Assembly: GCF_030503435.1 (NCBI RefSeq)
Contig: NZ_JAUKPO010000020.1
Coordinates: 62,001 to 126,000 of the forward strand
Source of the DNA: Rhodocytophaga aerolata
GTDB taxonomy: Bacteria > Bacteroidota > Bacteroidia > Cytophagales > 172606-1
Direction: 5' to 3'
DNA length: 64,000 nucleotides
Below the pieces are notes generated by a model. That model searched no databases. It worked only from the letters and a program-made list of their open reading frames with translations, and was not told the origin of the DNA. A program made the translations under genes and the position numbers. Below, one piece after another: positions 53,112 through 61,761 of this stretch (its first letter is position 1; the number at the start of each line of letters is the position of its first letter).

Positions 53112-53817
53112 AACAAAGAATGGAGTATAAAAAATCAAAAGTAATCCGGTCTGTTAAATGGACCATTTTAAATACATTCTATCCGATATCTATATGTATA
53201 GTTTTCAGATTCAACGAAAAGTAATATCACTATGTTCAGTTAGTATACAATTAGCTTACAAGTTTTAACCTATGCTCATTGTCACTTAGCTTATCCGTTT
53301 ATATTAAGTTTATCTATCAGCTTGTCCAGTGTGATAGGGTAATCGCGAATCCTGACTCCGGTCGCATTATAGACGACATTGGCTACTGCTAAACTTTTTC
53401 GTATAAGCTTTGTCAATAGCATTATTGATTTTCCCTACAGGGGATCAAATGTTACCTCTATTGTCATTCGGGCAGCTTGAATACGTTGGGCTTTTTGCCC
53501 GATGGCTGATTTGCACCATCTAAAGTGAACCGAATTGTATGCTCTTACTTATAAATCACTACAAACAACTACTATCCAAATCCATGTGGGTGTGCCTTAT
53601 GTTTTTCCATCTTCACGGAAGGGAGATTATGTGAATGTCATCCGCTTCTTCTATCTTCATCAATTCACTAGTTTGAAATTACTTAGTTTCTCTATTCCAG
53701 GTTTGTAGTTTAATAATGATACTTTATAGATTTTTTGCTAATGGTTCGTAATGGGTTAGCTATAATATAAAATGCTCATGACTATTGAAGTGTAGATCTG
53801 AATTAACCTCATGAATA
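53112..53817. other. Gene graveyard without an intact gene
   Basis: About 700 bp between the Cas12f-like gene and the reductase gene. It contains the 3' end of a molybdopterin oxidoreductase-like gene (53291-53422) and a second short minus-strand remnant, around 53480-53560, ending in ANQPSGKKPNVFKLPE. The latter looks like the C-terminus of another enzyme but could not be assigned. The promoter of the Cas12f-like gene must lie at 53112-53290. Confidence 0.5.
53291..53422 (-). pseudogene. C-terminal remnant of a xanthine-dehydrogenase-type molybdopterin subunit
   Basis: The frame reads SLAVANVVYNATGVRIRDYP and then ITLDKLIDKLNING before TAA. ANVVYNATGVRIRDYPIT is the C-terminal pattern of CoxL/IorB-type large subunits (AIANAIFAATGKRxRxLP). 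Only about 35 residues remain, so it is a fragment. The rest is lost. Confidence 0.5.
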
Positions 53818-54510
53818 TCAATTTCGCTTGTATCGAAGCCATAATGTCCCACCTTCCAAGGTTTGAGTGCTTGTCAGCTTTAAATCCCATACAGAATTTG
53901 CTTTTGGATAATTGCCTAATTCAAAAGTTGTAGGGCCAGGAAGAGCATCTGCAATAGGAGCGAGTAATAAGCTAAATTCATCAATTAACCCTGTATTTAA
54001 CATGGAACCGTTTAAATAGCCTCCCCCTTCGAGTAATAAGGTTTTTATTTGAAATGAATTGGCAAGCACTTCAAGGGCATATTCGAAATCTATATTTTCC
54101 TTGCCTGCAAACAGGTAAGAGATATTCTTTTTTTGCAGGTAATACAAATAGGCATCAGACACATTTTCAGAAAGTACTTCTATTATGTGATCGCCTTGTA
54201 TTTCATTGTCTTTCCATCCTAATTTACCTTTTGTATCAATGGCGATGGCCAAAGAAGTTGCTTTTTCGTTTCCGATGAAGGTTTCCCTGTTAATTGCGGT
54301 ATCGGGCTCAGTCAACTCCGGACTTTCATTAGAAAAATCTTTTTCCAAAGTTACCCTTCCACATATCCAACCATCTGCACCAAAAGATTCATAAATACCT
54401 TCGAAACAAGGGGCTAGTGATTTCCAAGCGTTGGTATGCCTCCAGTTTTCAGTTAAAATTTTCCCATTTATAGAGGACACCATGTGAAACATGATATAAG
54501 GTCTTTTCAT
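53818..54510 (-). CDS. RibD C-terminal/dihydrofolate-reductase-like protein
   Basis: A 230-residue protein. It begins RPYIMFHMVSSINGKI (the HMVSSxxGK NADPH-binding opening of the RibD-C fold), has GADGWICGRVTLEKDF, and ends with KTLLLEGGGYLNGSMLNTGL and IDEFSLLLAPIADALPGPTT, typical of bacterial DHFR-like/RibD-C reductases. It would reduce a pterin or related carbonyl with NADPH. It is monocistronic and the substrate is unknown. Confidence 0.8.
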   Translation of the reverse strand: MKRPYIMFHMVSSINGKILTENWRHTNAWKSLAPCFEGIYESFGADGWICGRVTLEKDFSNESPELTEPDTAINRETFIGNEKATSLAIAIDTKGKLGWKDNEIQGDHIIEVLSENVSDAYLYYLQKKNISYLFAGKENIDFEYALEVLANSFQIKTLLLEGGGYLNGSMLNTGLIDEFSLLLAPIADALPGPTTFELGNYPKANSVWDLKLTSTQTLEGGTLWLRYKRN

Positions 54511-54597
54511 TATATATATTAAATTTTGGTATAAACAGCGTTCACCTGTATAGTCAGGTTATTATCCCACTCATTGTTCGTTGATTCCAGGATAGTA

Positions 54598-55165
54598 TTA
54601 CCAGGGAAAGTTATCAGGGTCGTTTTTGGGATTTACACGCTGATTCTTGTTGATTCCATGGATGATGGACATATCAGCCGGTGATAATTCAAAATTGAAA
54701 ATGTCAATATTTTCAGCCATGTGGGCTTTTTTCCTTGAACGGGGAATGGTGATCAAGTCTCTTTGAATATCCCATCTTAAGATAATTTGAGCAACACTTT
54801 TCCTATATTTTTTGGAGAGACCTATTAGTATTTCATTGTCAAGAATAGTCCCGGTGGCCAATGGCGACCAACCTTCAACCGCAATACCCTTGGTAAGAGT
54901 ATATCCGGATTTCTCCATTGTGAAAGGTTGGGATGATTTTCGATTTGATTTAACACCGGTTTTAATTTGGCATATGTTAGCAGCTCATCAATATGATGTG
55001 GATTGAAGTTGCTTAAACCAATAGATTTGATTAATCCTTTGTTTACGTAATCTTCCATTACTTGCCAGGTTTCTTGCACATATCCTTTTACAGGCCAGTG
55101 AATCAGAACCAAATCCACGTATTCTCCACCAAGCAATTTAAGGCTTTTATCTAATCTCTAGACTG
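54598..55165 (-). pseudogene. Aldo/keto reductase, 5'-truncated and frameshifted
   Basis: Two overlapping frames together give an aldo/keto reductase: first SLKLLGGEYVDLVLIHWPVK and IGLSNFNPHHIDELL, NQIENHPNLSQ; then, in another frame, GIAVEGWSPLATGT, VAQIILRWDIQRDLITIPRS. The shift falls near 54910. The N-terminal third with the catalytic Tyr is absent (in-frame TAG at the 5' limit). It is not functional. Confidence 0.8.
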
Positions 55166-55280
55166 ATACGTAAGTGAGAGAAAAAAAATGCCGTATCTGC
55201 TCAAATAACTGCTGCTTTTTTTGCCAACTTTAAATTGATACACTTTTGGCTATTTTTAGCTACAAGTAGGAGATGAAACT

Positions 55281-55499
55281 ACCTTGGGCTTGAGTTTCTT
55301 CTTAGGTGCTCTCTTTCATCCTTCCACTTCACCGGTATAGAGCGCTTTTCTACCTCCCCGAAAATAGCGAAGCATCCAACACTGGTTTACAAAGTCAAAT
55401 CTGGCCAGGTGCGGTCCGGTCTTCATGTTAATTTCTTTGGAAGAGAGTTTGTGAGTGTGACTTGTAGCCAATCCGAAAACTGTTCGCCTGCTAGCCAGT
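55281..55499 (-). pseudogene. Decayed copy of the 88-residue gene at 59051
   Basis: The sequence is about 90 percent identical to 59051-59260 and encodes the same NMKTGPHLARFDF and MLRYFRGGRKALY motifs. It lacks the 5' end, has a 1-bp insertion before the NMKTG segment, and has TGA in place of Trp in GEVEGW. The two copies flank about 3.6 kb of accessory genes. Confidence 0.75.
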
Positions 55500-55505
55500 C
55501 ATTTC

Positions 55506-56903
55506 TTAAAATCGAATTAAATTTAATTCCTCAAGTCTTATCGCCATAGCTTCAATTGACACATTAAAAATCTTTGATAAGGAGGTAAATGGTTTAAGAT
55601 TATAAAATTCGCATTTAGCTATGAGCCTAGAAAAGTCGCGTTGATTTTTAATTCTTTTACTAAGCTCCAAGGGTGAACAATTTGCCAACATATACGATGT
55701 TATTTCATTTATCTGGAGTTGTTCAGTTTGGAAAAAAATGTGAAATAGTTGAGTGACTGTCTTGCCTGGCATTAGGAAATAAGCTGCAAATTTATCAGCC
55801 TCTCTTTCAACCATTGAACGATTCTTTAAATTTTCTGAACCATCCAACGGTATATCCCTATGTAATTTAATTTGGTTATGTAACAATGCATGTCCTAATT
55901 CATGGGCCGTTGTAAAATTGACCACTTCTGGTGCATACATAGTCGAAATTTGAATTGTAGCATCTTGATTGTTGATAATTCCCGCTATTTCTTCATTAGA
56001 ATCATTTACACCTAAAGTATCAACCTTATGAAATGCATATTTGAGAAGCTCAATTACTTTTTCAGGCTTTAAAATGCTCAGTTCATTGCTAGGAGGATTT
56101 TTGGGCCAAATTACATCTTGATATTTCCAAAGAGCGTTTTGAATTCTTCTAGCTAATTTTTCAATGTCAGAATCCTTTAAATTTCTCTTTCCAAAAAACA
56201 TCTTCCTAATTTCAACAAATTCAGCCAGAAATTCATTTTTAGTATCTGCCTCCGTATCCAGAATGTTCATTAGTTTGACATTTTCAGAAGTTAATCTTTC
56301 GTATTCCTTTCTAAGCTCATTTTTTTGGATTTTAATTTTATCAGTCCATAAGCTTTTAGGAAATGATTGAAGATTTAAACTGATTATTGCTAAACATCCT
56401 GTCAACCCTGAAAGAGAACTGCTTAAAGCTACACCTGAATCTCCTCTTGCCGACTGAAATCCTTTATCGAAAACAACTACCGCATAATTAGCCAGTTCAA
56501 TACAAAGCTTAGCAATTTCAATCGGTAATTCTGTTGATTTTTTTAATTCACGAAGTGCCTCTTCTTGGAGTTGGTTCTTTTTTTGTTGATTGAGTACTTT
56601 GTCCCTTTCTATTCTTTTTTGTATTGCTTTATCAAATTGGATAGCATCTTCTTTAAACAGTTCTTCCAGTCTTGGACCAATTGTTTCTTTAATTTTAGAT
56701 TTTATTTGATTAAATTCTACTGAGCATTGTGCGTAGATTTTCGCCCTTTTGGGATCTAAAGTAAGCTCAATAACTGTAAGTAAGAGTTTACAACAGAGTA
56801 TTCCATTAAGGGCAGCAGCACTTCCAGAACCAGGTTTATGATTACCTGCTCCTATTTTATCTAAAAGCTCTTTAGTTGGAAGTTCAAGTAGATCTATATT
56901 CAT
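55506..56903 (-). CDS. Cyclodeaminase-like domain fused to ImmA/IrrE metallopeptidase
   Basis: A 465-residue protein. The N-terminal ~190 residues resemble the FTCD-C/cyclodeaminase helical fold: GNHKPGSGSAAALNGILCCK (residues 20-39) and SARGDSGVALSSSLSGLTG (151-169). A charged linker follows. The C-terminal third is an ImmA/IrrE peptidase with HELGHALLH (334-342) and EREADKFAAYFLMP (366-379), i.e. zinc ligands and the second acidic ligand. A HTH-like tail (FTSLSKIFNVSIEAMAIRLE) is typical of IrrE proteins. IrrE proteases cleave repressors in response to stress or phage induction. The fusion suggests that the helical domain senses a folate-type or other ligand; this is inference. Confidence 0.78.
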   Translation of the reverse strand: MNIDLLELPTKELLDKIGAGNHKPGSGSAAALNGILCCKLLLTVIELTLDPKRAKIYAQCSVEFNQIKSKIKETIGPRLEELFKEDAIQFDKAIQKRIERDKVLNQQKKNQLQEEALRELKKSTELPIEIAKLCIELANYAVVVFDKGFQSARGDSGVALSSSLSGLTGCLAIISLNLQSFPKSLWTDKIKIQKNELRKEYERLTSENVKLMNILDTEADTKNEFLAEFVEIRKMFFGKRNLKDSDIEKLARRIQNALWKYQDVIWPKNPPSNELSILKPEKVIELLKYAFHKVDTLGVNDSNEEIAGIINNQDATIQISTMYAPEVVNFTTAHELGHALLHNQIKLHRDIPLDGSENLKNRSMVEREADKFAAYFLMPGKTVTQLFHIFFQTEQLQINEITSYMLANCSPLELSKRIKNQRDFSRLIAKCEFYNLKPFTSLSKIFNVSIEAMAIRLEELNLIRF

Positions 56904-57129
56904 GTGTTAAAAGTTTAAATGAAGTTATCAAATTCATTTCGTAGCATTACTAAAATTATTGTTTTCATTTTAGGTATAGGGAAAAGCTTGAATCATAGAA
57001 AGTAGTGGTAACCGGGCGTTTCAGTTGCTCATCCATAGCAATCTTTAGGATTTGCGCATTCAGCCCATTCTAGCCCTATAGTAGATCAGCTATAATTTGC
57101 CGAAAAGTAATTTTTATCTAGCATAGGTG

Positions 57130-57432
57130 TTATTGAAGTTTAGGTGGAAAGAAATCAGCATTACCTAGGTAGTGAAAATCATTACTATTAATAAAATTAG
57201 CTGGATAGTTTGTTTGCTCCACTTTATAGGACATTGTTATGGCATTAAGTAGATTCTTATTTGATGTATTAAAATAGTATTCCTTAGGAAAGGTATCTGT
57301 TTCTCTATACATAAATCCTATTTCCTGATTATGAGGTTTACCATATATTTCACCTAAAATTTTAATAAGTACCGTGTAAGAGCTCTTAGAACCAAATCTA
57401 TCTTCGGTAACAGTGAATTTGTAGCTATCCAT
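57130..57432 (-). CDS. Hypothetical protein (100 aa)
   Basis: No family was recognised. The protein is soluble, rich in Tyr, Asn and Phe, with no membrane helix or signal. It contains KEYYFNTSNKNLLNAITMSY in the middle and ends in ADFFPPKLQ. It stands alone between the IrrE fusion and the toxin-antitoxin pair. Confidence 0.4.
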   Translation of the reverse strand: MDSYKFTVTEDRFGSKSSYTVLIKILGEIYGKPHNQEIGFMYRETDTFPKEYYFNTSNKNLLNAITMSYKVEQTNYPANFINSNDFHYLGNADFFPPKLQ

Positions 57433-57552
57433 ATTATTTATTTAAAGTGTTATAGATTCGTTGTACTTGTATGGCCTGAAAAGACTTACAAATATAGAGG
57501 CAAATTAAATTTGGCTAAGGACAGTTGATGGTATGAAAATTAGGTAAGGCCT

Positions 57553-57957
57553 TCAAAGGTTCTTTGGTTGATTACTTTTTCTTTTTGGGTACCTTAGACT
57601 ATTCCTTAGCTTTCTCTGGCTTAGGAACCGTATTTTTATCATTGCTTCCAGTACCTCTTTTTTGATTGTCGCCTCCTCAGATTTATCATAGACTGTGAGC
57701 AGATTAACGATTAATAGACTACCTTCCTGGTGCACATGGTAGGTAATTACCCGTAAGCCTCCACTTTTCCCCCCTCATTTACTTTCCAGGCCTAACCGGA
57801 CTTTATACAAGTTGGCGCCCAGGCTTTTTCCCATTGTCGGATTAGCTTGCAGGTCCACTACTAGCTGTTCAAGATCATCAGCGAATGAATTATATTTTTT
57901 GGCAAAAGACTTGGCATCTTTTACAAATCCAGGAGTAACTAGTACTTCTACGGGCAT
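57553..57957 (-). pseudogene. RelE/ParE-type toxin interrupted by an in-frame TGA
   Basis: The frame reads MPVEVLVTPGFVKDAKSFAK, then SLGANLYKVRLGLESK, a TGA (57777-57775), and then GGKSGGLRVITYHVHQ and LLTVYDKSEEATIKKEVLEA, all in one phase. Together these form a RelE/ParE toxin of the Bacteroidota type, where the usual text is KxRLAIKSKGxGKSGGARVITY. One base change (probably GGA to TGA) breaks it. Either it is inactivated, leaving the antitoxin alone, or a 60-residue product is made. Confidence 0.7.
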
Positions 57958-58265
57958 TATTTACTATTTTTTAATTCTTTTACCAGGTCCATAGCTGAAC
58001 GTCTTTGAAGTTTGCCCTCTTGCATAAGCTTTACTTCATCAAGTCCTTGTTTGATTCTTCCAGCTAGATTTTTGCCCTTGGTCATTTTGTCTAAGGGTGA
58101 AGCCTTTTTAATAGTTACTTGCTTGACTATACCGGTTTTTGTCTTTTTAGTAGTAATTTCTACAGTAATACCAAATTCTGCGGCAAGCACCTTTTTCACC
58201 CGTTCAGCCATTTTAGTGGCCTGTGCTTGGTCCTTATCATCAAGCTTAATTATTAAGTCAGTCAT
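57957..58265 (-). CDS. Antitoxin partner of the RelE/ParE-type toxin
   Basis: A 102-residue protein overlapping the toxin start by 1 bp, which is the usual antitoxin-toxin coupling. Its N-terminus (TDLIIKLDDKDQAQATKMAE) is helical and its C-terminus is basic (KLQRRSAMDLVKELKNSK). The family is not certain, but order and overlap support an antitoxin role. The toxin is interrupted, so it may be orphaned. Confidence 0.65.
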   Translation of the reverse strand: MTDLIIKLDDKDQAQATKMAERVKKVLAAEFGITVEITTKKTKTGIVKQVTIKKASPLDKMTKGKNLAGRIKQGLDEVKLMQEGKLQRRSAMDLVKELKNSK

Positions 58266-58293
58266 ATATAAATAGTGTAAAATATTTAAAAAG

Positions 58294-58893
58294 TTAGTTT
58301 AGCGCCATTGCTTGTTTAATGGCTGTGCTCATTTTTGGACCCATCAGCCTGCGGTACCTGGTCACACTGGCTCTGGAGATACCGGTAAGTTTAACAATCT
58401 CTGAAATTGACATACCTCTTTCTGTAGCCGTTTTTACTTTGGCAAACATTTCTTGATTAAAACCTTTTGGCCTGCCAACATGCTTACCTTGCTGGATAGC
58501 TAATTTCTGACCGGCTTTGGTCTTTTCTAAGATAGTTTCCCTTTCATATTCGGCAAGTGAGGCAAACACGGACAATATCATCTTACCGGCAGGTGTGGAG
58601 GTATCTATTCCCAGATCGAGTGCTTTAAAATGGATTCCTTTACTGGCCAGCTCTGATACTAAAGTAATGATATGTACCAAGGATCGGCCTAACCGGTTTA
58701 ACCTGGCTACTACAACTGTATCTCCCTCCCGAAGTCTGGAGAGCATATCATCCAAAGCCGGCCGGGAGGAAGTGGTACCAGAAATCTTGTCTTGGAAAAT
58801 CTGGTGACAGCCATACTTGGTTAAGGTGTCTAGTTGGGTGTCGAGTTTCTGATCAACTGTAGATACTCTGGCATATCCAAAAATTTTGTTCAT
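58294..58893 (-). CDS. Serine recombinase (resolvase/invertase type)
   Basis: A 199-residue protein. The catalytic domain begins IFGYARVSTVDQKLDTQLD with Ser11 intact, and has DKISGTTSSRPALDDML, VVARLNRLGRSLVHI (active-site Arg residues) and SVFASLAEYERETILEKTKA (E-helix). A short C-terminal HTH (MSISEIVKLTGISRASVTRY) completes a Hin/Tn3-resolvase-like protein. It would catalyse DNA inversion or resolution between short sites. No inverted site pair was recognised. Confidence 0.88.
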   Translation of the reverse strand: MNKIFGYARVSTVDQKLDTQLDTLTKYGCHQIFQDKISGTTSSRPALDDMLSRLREGDTVVVARLNRLGRSLVHIITLVSELASKGIHFKALDLGIDTSTPAGKMILSVFASLAEYERETILEKTKAGQKLAIQQGKHVGRPKGFNQEMFAKVKTATERGMSISEIVKLTGISRASVTRYRRLMGPKMSTAIKQAMALN

Positions 58894-59050
58894 AATGTGT
58901 CAAAAAGTTAGTCTCATAAATGTAGGAATAAAATAATTTCTGATACCATTTTTTGACACATATTTTTGGGAGCTTTGCCAACTGGCCAATGAGCAGCTTT
59001 GCTAGTCTCAGAAAGGTATGGCTTTTTGACACTAGCTACTACTACAAAGG

Positions 59051-59317
59051 TTAATTAGGTAAAGTCGGTTTTGGCCTGGGTTTGTTTTTAGGTGCCACCT
59101 TCCATCCTTCCACTTCCCCTATGTAGAGCGCTTTTCTACCTCCCCGGAAATAGCGAAGCATCCAACACTGGCTTACAAAGTCAAACCTGGCCAGGTGTGG
59201 TCCAGTCTTCATGTTAATTTCTTTTGAAGAGAGTTTAGTTAATTTCACCTGCACCCATCCCGAATACTGTTCACCTGGTAATTGAGCAGGTATGCCTACT
59301 TGATACGTTGTTGCCAT
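59051..59317 (-). CDS. Conserved hypothetical protein (88 aa)
   Basis: No known family was recognised. The protein contains PGEQYSGWVQVKLTKLSS, NMKTGPHLARFDF, MLRYFRGGRKALYIGEVEGW and a basic tail (KNKPRPKPTLPN). It is soluble. A decayed copy exists at 55281-55499. It lies 158 bp upstream of the serine recombinase and may travel with it. Confidence 0.5.
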   Translation of the reverse strand: MATTYQVGIPAQLPGEQYSGWVQVKLTKLSSKEINMKTGPHLARFDFVSQCWMLRYFRGGRKALYIGEVEGWKVAPKNKPRPKPTLPN

Positions 59318-59625
59318 AAGAAAATTACTTACTCATTCTTACGGTCAAACTTAGCACAATGATAAGTATTTATCCAACGGGTAGAATCTACATGGTAGAG
59401 GCCTGGTGCCTTGGGATGGGTAACCGGTGTAAAGTGTCAGCACTAGTTGCATGGGTCCTTGGGTTGCTCTTACTCTATCGCCTTTTTCACTTTTGCCATA
59501 CGATCAGGTGTTCTTGCTACTATATATATAATATATATAATATATATATGTACGCCTATTATATAAGGTATACATTATATTATAGTGTAGGTTCATACAT
59601 TTGGCTTTAGGCATATATTCTATTA
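59318..59625. other. Intergenic region with an AT-rich low-complexity tract
   Basis: This 308-bp gap contains TA-rich stretches (about 59519-59585: repeated ATATATATAATATATAT). The DNA should melt easily. No gene was seen. It may contain the promoter for the recombinase-like gene further left or be a recombination site. Confidence 0.5.
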
Positions 59626-60246
59626 TTACAGTAAAGTAGTGGTATTATTATTGCCTGTTTGCTCTTTTAGCAGTTGAGCATACTTCTTAACTGTAGAGAG
59701 TTTGATGTTGAGTAGCTGGGCTATTTCTTGTTTAGACCTCTTCTCTGCCAATAGCTCCACAAGCCTTTCTTTTACTTCCAGGGGTATGGCCGGCCTTCCT
59801 AGTTTTTTACCGATTAACCTGGGACTAAGCATACGGGACTGGAAAATGAGCTGATCATTGTTTACCATGGCTTGCAGGAATTGAATTAGATGCTTTTTAT
59901 GTTCTTCACTCACTGTACTATCCATCAACGGGCATTTGAAAATTTTAAAATCTATTCCTATGGAATCCATTAACAACATCTTTTTAAAGATGATCATGGA
60001 AGTGGAAGGAGTGAATCTTTTAAATGAATAGACTAAAATAAATTCTATTCTACCACTTTGACAATCGGCTATAATCCGTTCCTGTTCTTTGGTAAACTTA
60101 TTTCGTAAAGGTTTTTCCTGGTCCATATACGTTTCTATCAACTCATACCCATTTGCCTCTATATAGGACATCATAAGTAAAGCTTCTCTTTCTGCCCTCA
60201 CTCTGTCTACAGGACACCAGGCATAAATCGCTACTTTTTTACTCAT
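59626..60246 (-). CDS. Serine-recombinase-like protein with dead active site
   Basis: A 206-residue protein. The catalytic fold is recognisable (KVAIYAWCPVDRVRAEREAL, EFILVYSFKRFTPSTSMIIF), but the YARVST motif reads YAWCPV, so the nucleophilic Ser is Pro12 and the following Arg is Trp. A C-terminal HTH is intact (RPAIPLEVKERLVELLAEKR, SKQEIAQLLNIKLSTVKKYA). It cannot perform recombination by the usual mechanism. It overlaps the XRE gene as ATGA. It may be a DNA-binding co-regulator derived from a recombinase. Confidence 0.72.
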   Translation of the reverse strand: MSKKVAIYAWCPVDRVRAEREALLMMSYIEANGYELIETYMDQEKPLRNKFTKEQERIIADCQSGRIEFILVYSFKRFTPSTSMIIFKKMLLMDSIGIDFKIFKCPLMDSTVSEEHKKHLIQFLQAMVNNDQLIFQSRMLSPRLIGKKLGRPAIPLEVKERLVELLAEKRSKQEIAQLLNIKLSTVKKYAQLLKEQTGNNNTTTLL

Positions 60247-60704
60247 TTGTTAGTTGCACTCTCAGTTTGATTTGATTTGGGTCCTTTCTCTATACGTTCA
60301 TCTAATTGAATCCTTTTAGCCATGTTAACGGCTATTTCTAAAGTATCTTCTGCCGTTAATTGATTTACCATGTATTCTGGAATCTTTTGCTCACTGGCTT
60401 CTTTTCTTTTCTCCAGGTACACGTACCCTATTAGACTTTTTGAAAAACCCTTAACATCTTTGGCAGAGACTTTTATATCCAACTCTGCCATGTCAACTTG
60501 ATTAAAAAATGTTTTCAAAGTGGTATTAAGGGCTAACGATATTTTATATAGTAATAAAGAATCAATTGTTTTGGTTTTGCCACGTTCAATTTGATTGTAG
60601 AACTCTTGCGTTACGCCTACTCTGTCGGCTACTTGTTGTTGAGTAAGTTTTAACTCTATTCTTCTTTCTCGTATCCGAGTTACTACCTCACTGTATGGGT
60701 TCAT
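60243..60704 (-). CDS. XRE-family transcriptional regulator
   Basis: The start is set at the ATG at 60704 (MNPYSEVVTRIRERRIELKL). The N-terminal helix-turn-helix is LTQQQVADRVGVTQEFYNQIERGKTK. The C-terminal ~80 residues are helical, probably for oligomerisation or ligand sensing. It forms a two-gene operon with the dead recombinase (ATGA overlap) and is likely to control the local island. Confidence 0.78.
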   Translation of the reverse strand: MNPYSEVVTRIRERRIELKLTQQQVADRVGVTQEFYNQIERGKTKTIDSLLLYKISLALNTTLKTFFNQVDMAELDIKVSAKDVKGFSKSLIGYVYLEKRKEASEQKIPEYMVNQLTAEDTLEIAVNMAKRIQLDERIEKGPKSNQTESATNK

Positions 60705-60743
60705 CGTTTTAATTAACAGGTTTTCTTCATGTATAGGTACCAT

Positions 60744-61282
60744 TCATTTGTATACTAAATAGTATGAGCTTGAACATAATAAAGCTATCTACAAAAAAAT
60801 TTTAGCCAGGGTAAGGCATCAAAAAATACAAATACATCAGTATATAGTTGATGTTGATAGAGGCTCCTATGATATAACGCATGGCTATAAAATATGTATT
60901 TAATAGCCAATATTAAAAATAAAACGTTTCTCTAAAAGAATAGTTAAATTAAATTTTGATGAATAATGATAGGATAGTTATTATTATATAATATAAAGTA
61001 TTGGCAATAAAAGCTAAATTCCATTAAATGAGCATTTATTTTTAACTTTCAGTAGCCTTACTGTGATACTTTGTTATAAATATTTTTTAAAATGATTCTT
61101 TAATTTTGAAGGAACATAAAAAAACTATAGGAAAAAAAAGCAGAGGGTATTATTTTTTAAGAACAAAATTTTTGGTTAGCCGTCCTTTTATAATCCAATT
61201 AGCTATCTTGGTTACTCCTAGGGTATAAGTTTTTTTCTTATAAAAGCCGTATGTAGCCAACTACTACTAATTGTGAGCAAGA
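60744..61282. other. Intergenic region between divergent gene groups
   Basis: A 539-bp AT-rich gap. It should contain promoters of the XRE operon (minus) and the 88-residue plus-strand gene. No repeats or conserved hairpins were recognised. Confidence 0.5.
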
Positions 61283-61549
61283 GTGAGCCAAATGAAACAT
61301 ATTAACACTATGAATAATAGCCAGCCGGAAAGACAGTTAGAAGAAGAACTGCTTAACAGACTTATGACGTTCAGACCTGAAAACGAAGATATTTTTGAAA
61401 TGTTTTCAGAGGTTAAGGCATCAGAAGTAGAAGATATAGAAACCGAACAGGAAAACCTTTCTATACTCAAAGACACGATGCTCCAAGTTTTAGAGCAATG
61501 TGCTAAGTTTCCACACTTTAACGACCTTGTTGACAGAATCAAAGAGTAG
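61283..61549 (+). CDS. Hypothetical acidic helical protein (88 aa)
   Basis: The ATG at 61283 gives MSQMKHINTMNNSQPERQLEE. The protein is acidic and helical (EEELLNRLMTFRPENEDIFE, EQENLSILKDTMLQVLEQCA). No family was recognised. It is upstream of the AbiEi gene on the same strand but separated by about 200 bp. A small regulator or antitoxin-like protein is possible but unproven. Confidence 0.4.
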   Translation: MSQMKHINTMNNSQPERQLEEELLNRLMTFRPENEDIFEMFSEVKASEVEDIETEQENLSILKDTMLQVLEQCAKFPHFNDLVDRIKE

Positions 61550-61674
61550 CTTTCTATCAGATGTTTTTCATATAAGCCGAAAAGGAAGCCAATGAATAAC
61601 AGTTCTGCTTTACACTTTCTTATTGAAATACATGTGCTCTCCATAATCAAAGAGTTTATATTATTTTCCAAATA

Positions 61675-61689
61675 GGTACTTTTAGTACC
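61675..61689 (+). promoter_or_regulatory. AbiEi operator 1 (GGTACT-3-AGTACC)
   Basis: Perfect inverted repeat GGTACT TTT AGTACC, about 64 bp upstream of the AbiEi start. It has identical arms to operator 2 at 61747-61761. AbiEi-type regulators are known to bind inverted repeats and autoregulate. Confidence 0.65.
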
Positions 61690-61746
61690 TGTCTGTGCAA
61701 ATATTTAAACCAATTACAGTAGGCTGTTTAAAATTTTGCTTAATTT

Positions 61747-61761
61747 GGTACTATGAGTACC
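61747..61761 (+). promoter_or_regulatory. AbiEi operator 2 overlapping the start codon
   Basis: Perfect inverted repeat GGTACT ATG AGTACC, with the ATG start codon of the AbiEi-like gene as its centre. The arms are identical to operator 1. The 72-bp distance between the two centres is about seven helical turns, so looping between them is possible. Confidence 0.65.

Noticed and set aside
51370-57777. In-frame TGA codons (51370, 57777, and near 55300) as a sign of stop-codon reassignment or recoding
   Set aside because: They occur only in genes that are also truncated or decayed; intact genes use TGA as a normal stop and Trp is TGG throughout.
59519-59585. TA-rich tract as a replication origin
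   Set aside because: No DnaA-box cluster or replication gene nearby; simple low complexity is sufficient.
59359-59610. An 83-residue plus-strand frame over the TA-rich tract
   Set aside because: Its Tyr/Ile-rich end is simply translated TA repeat.
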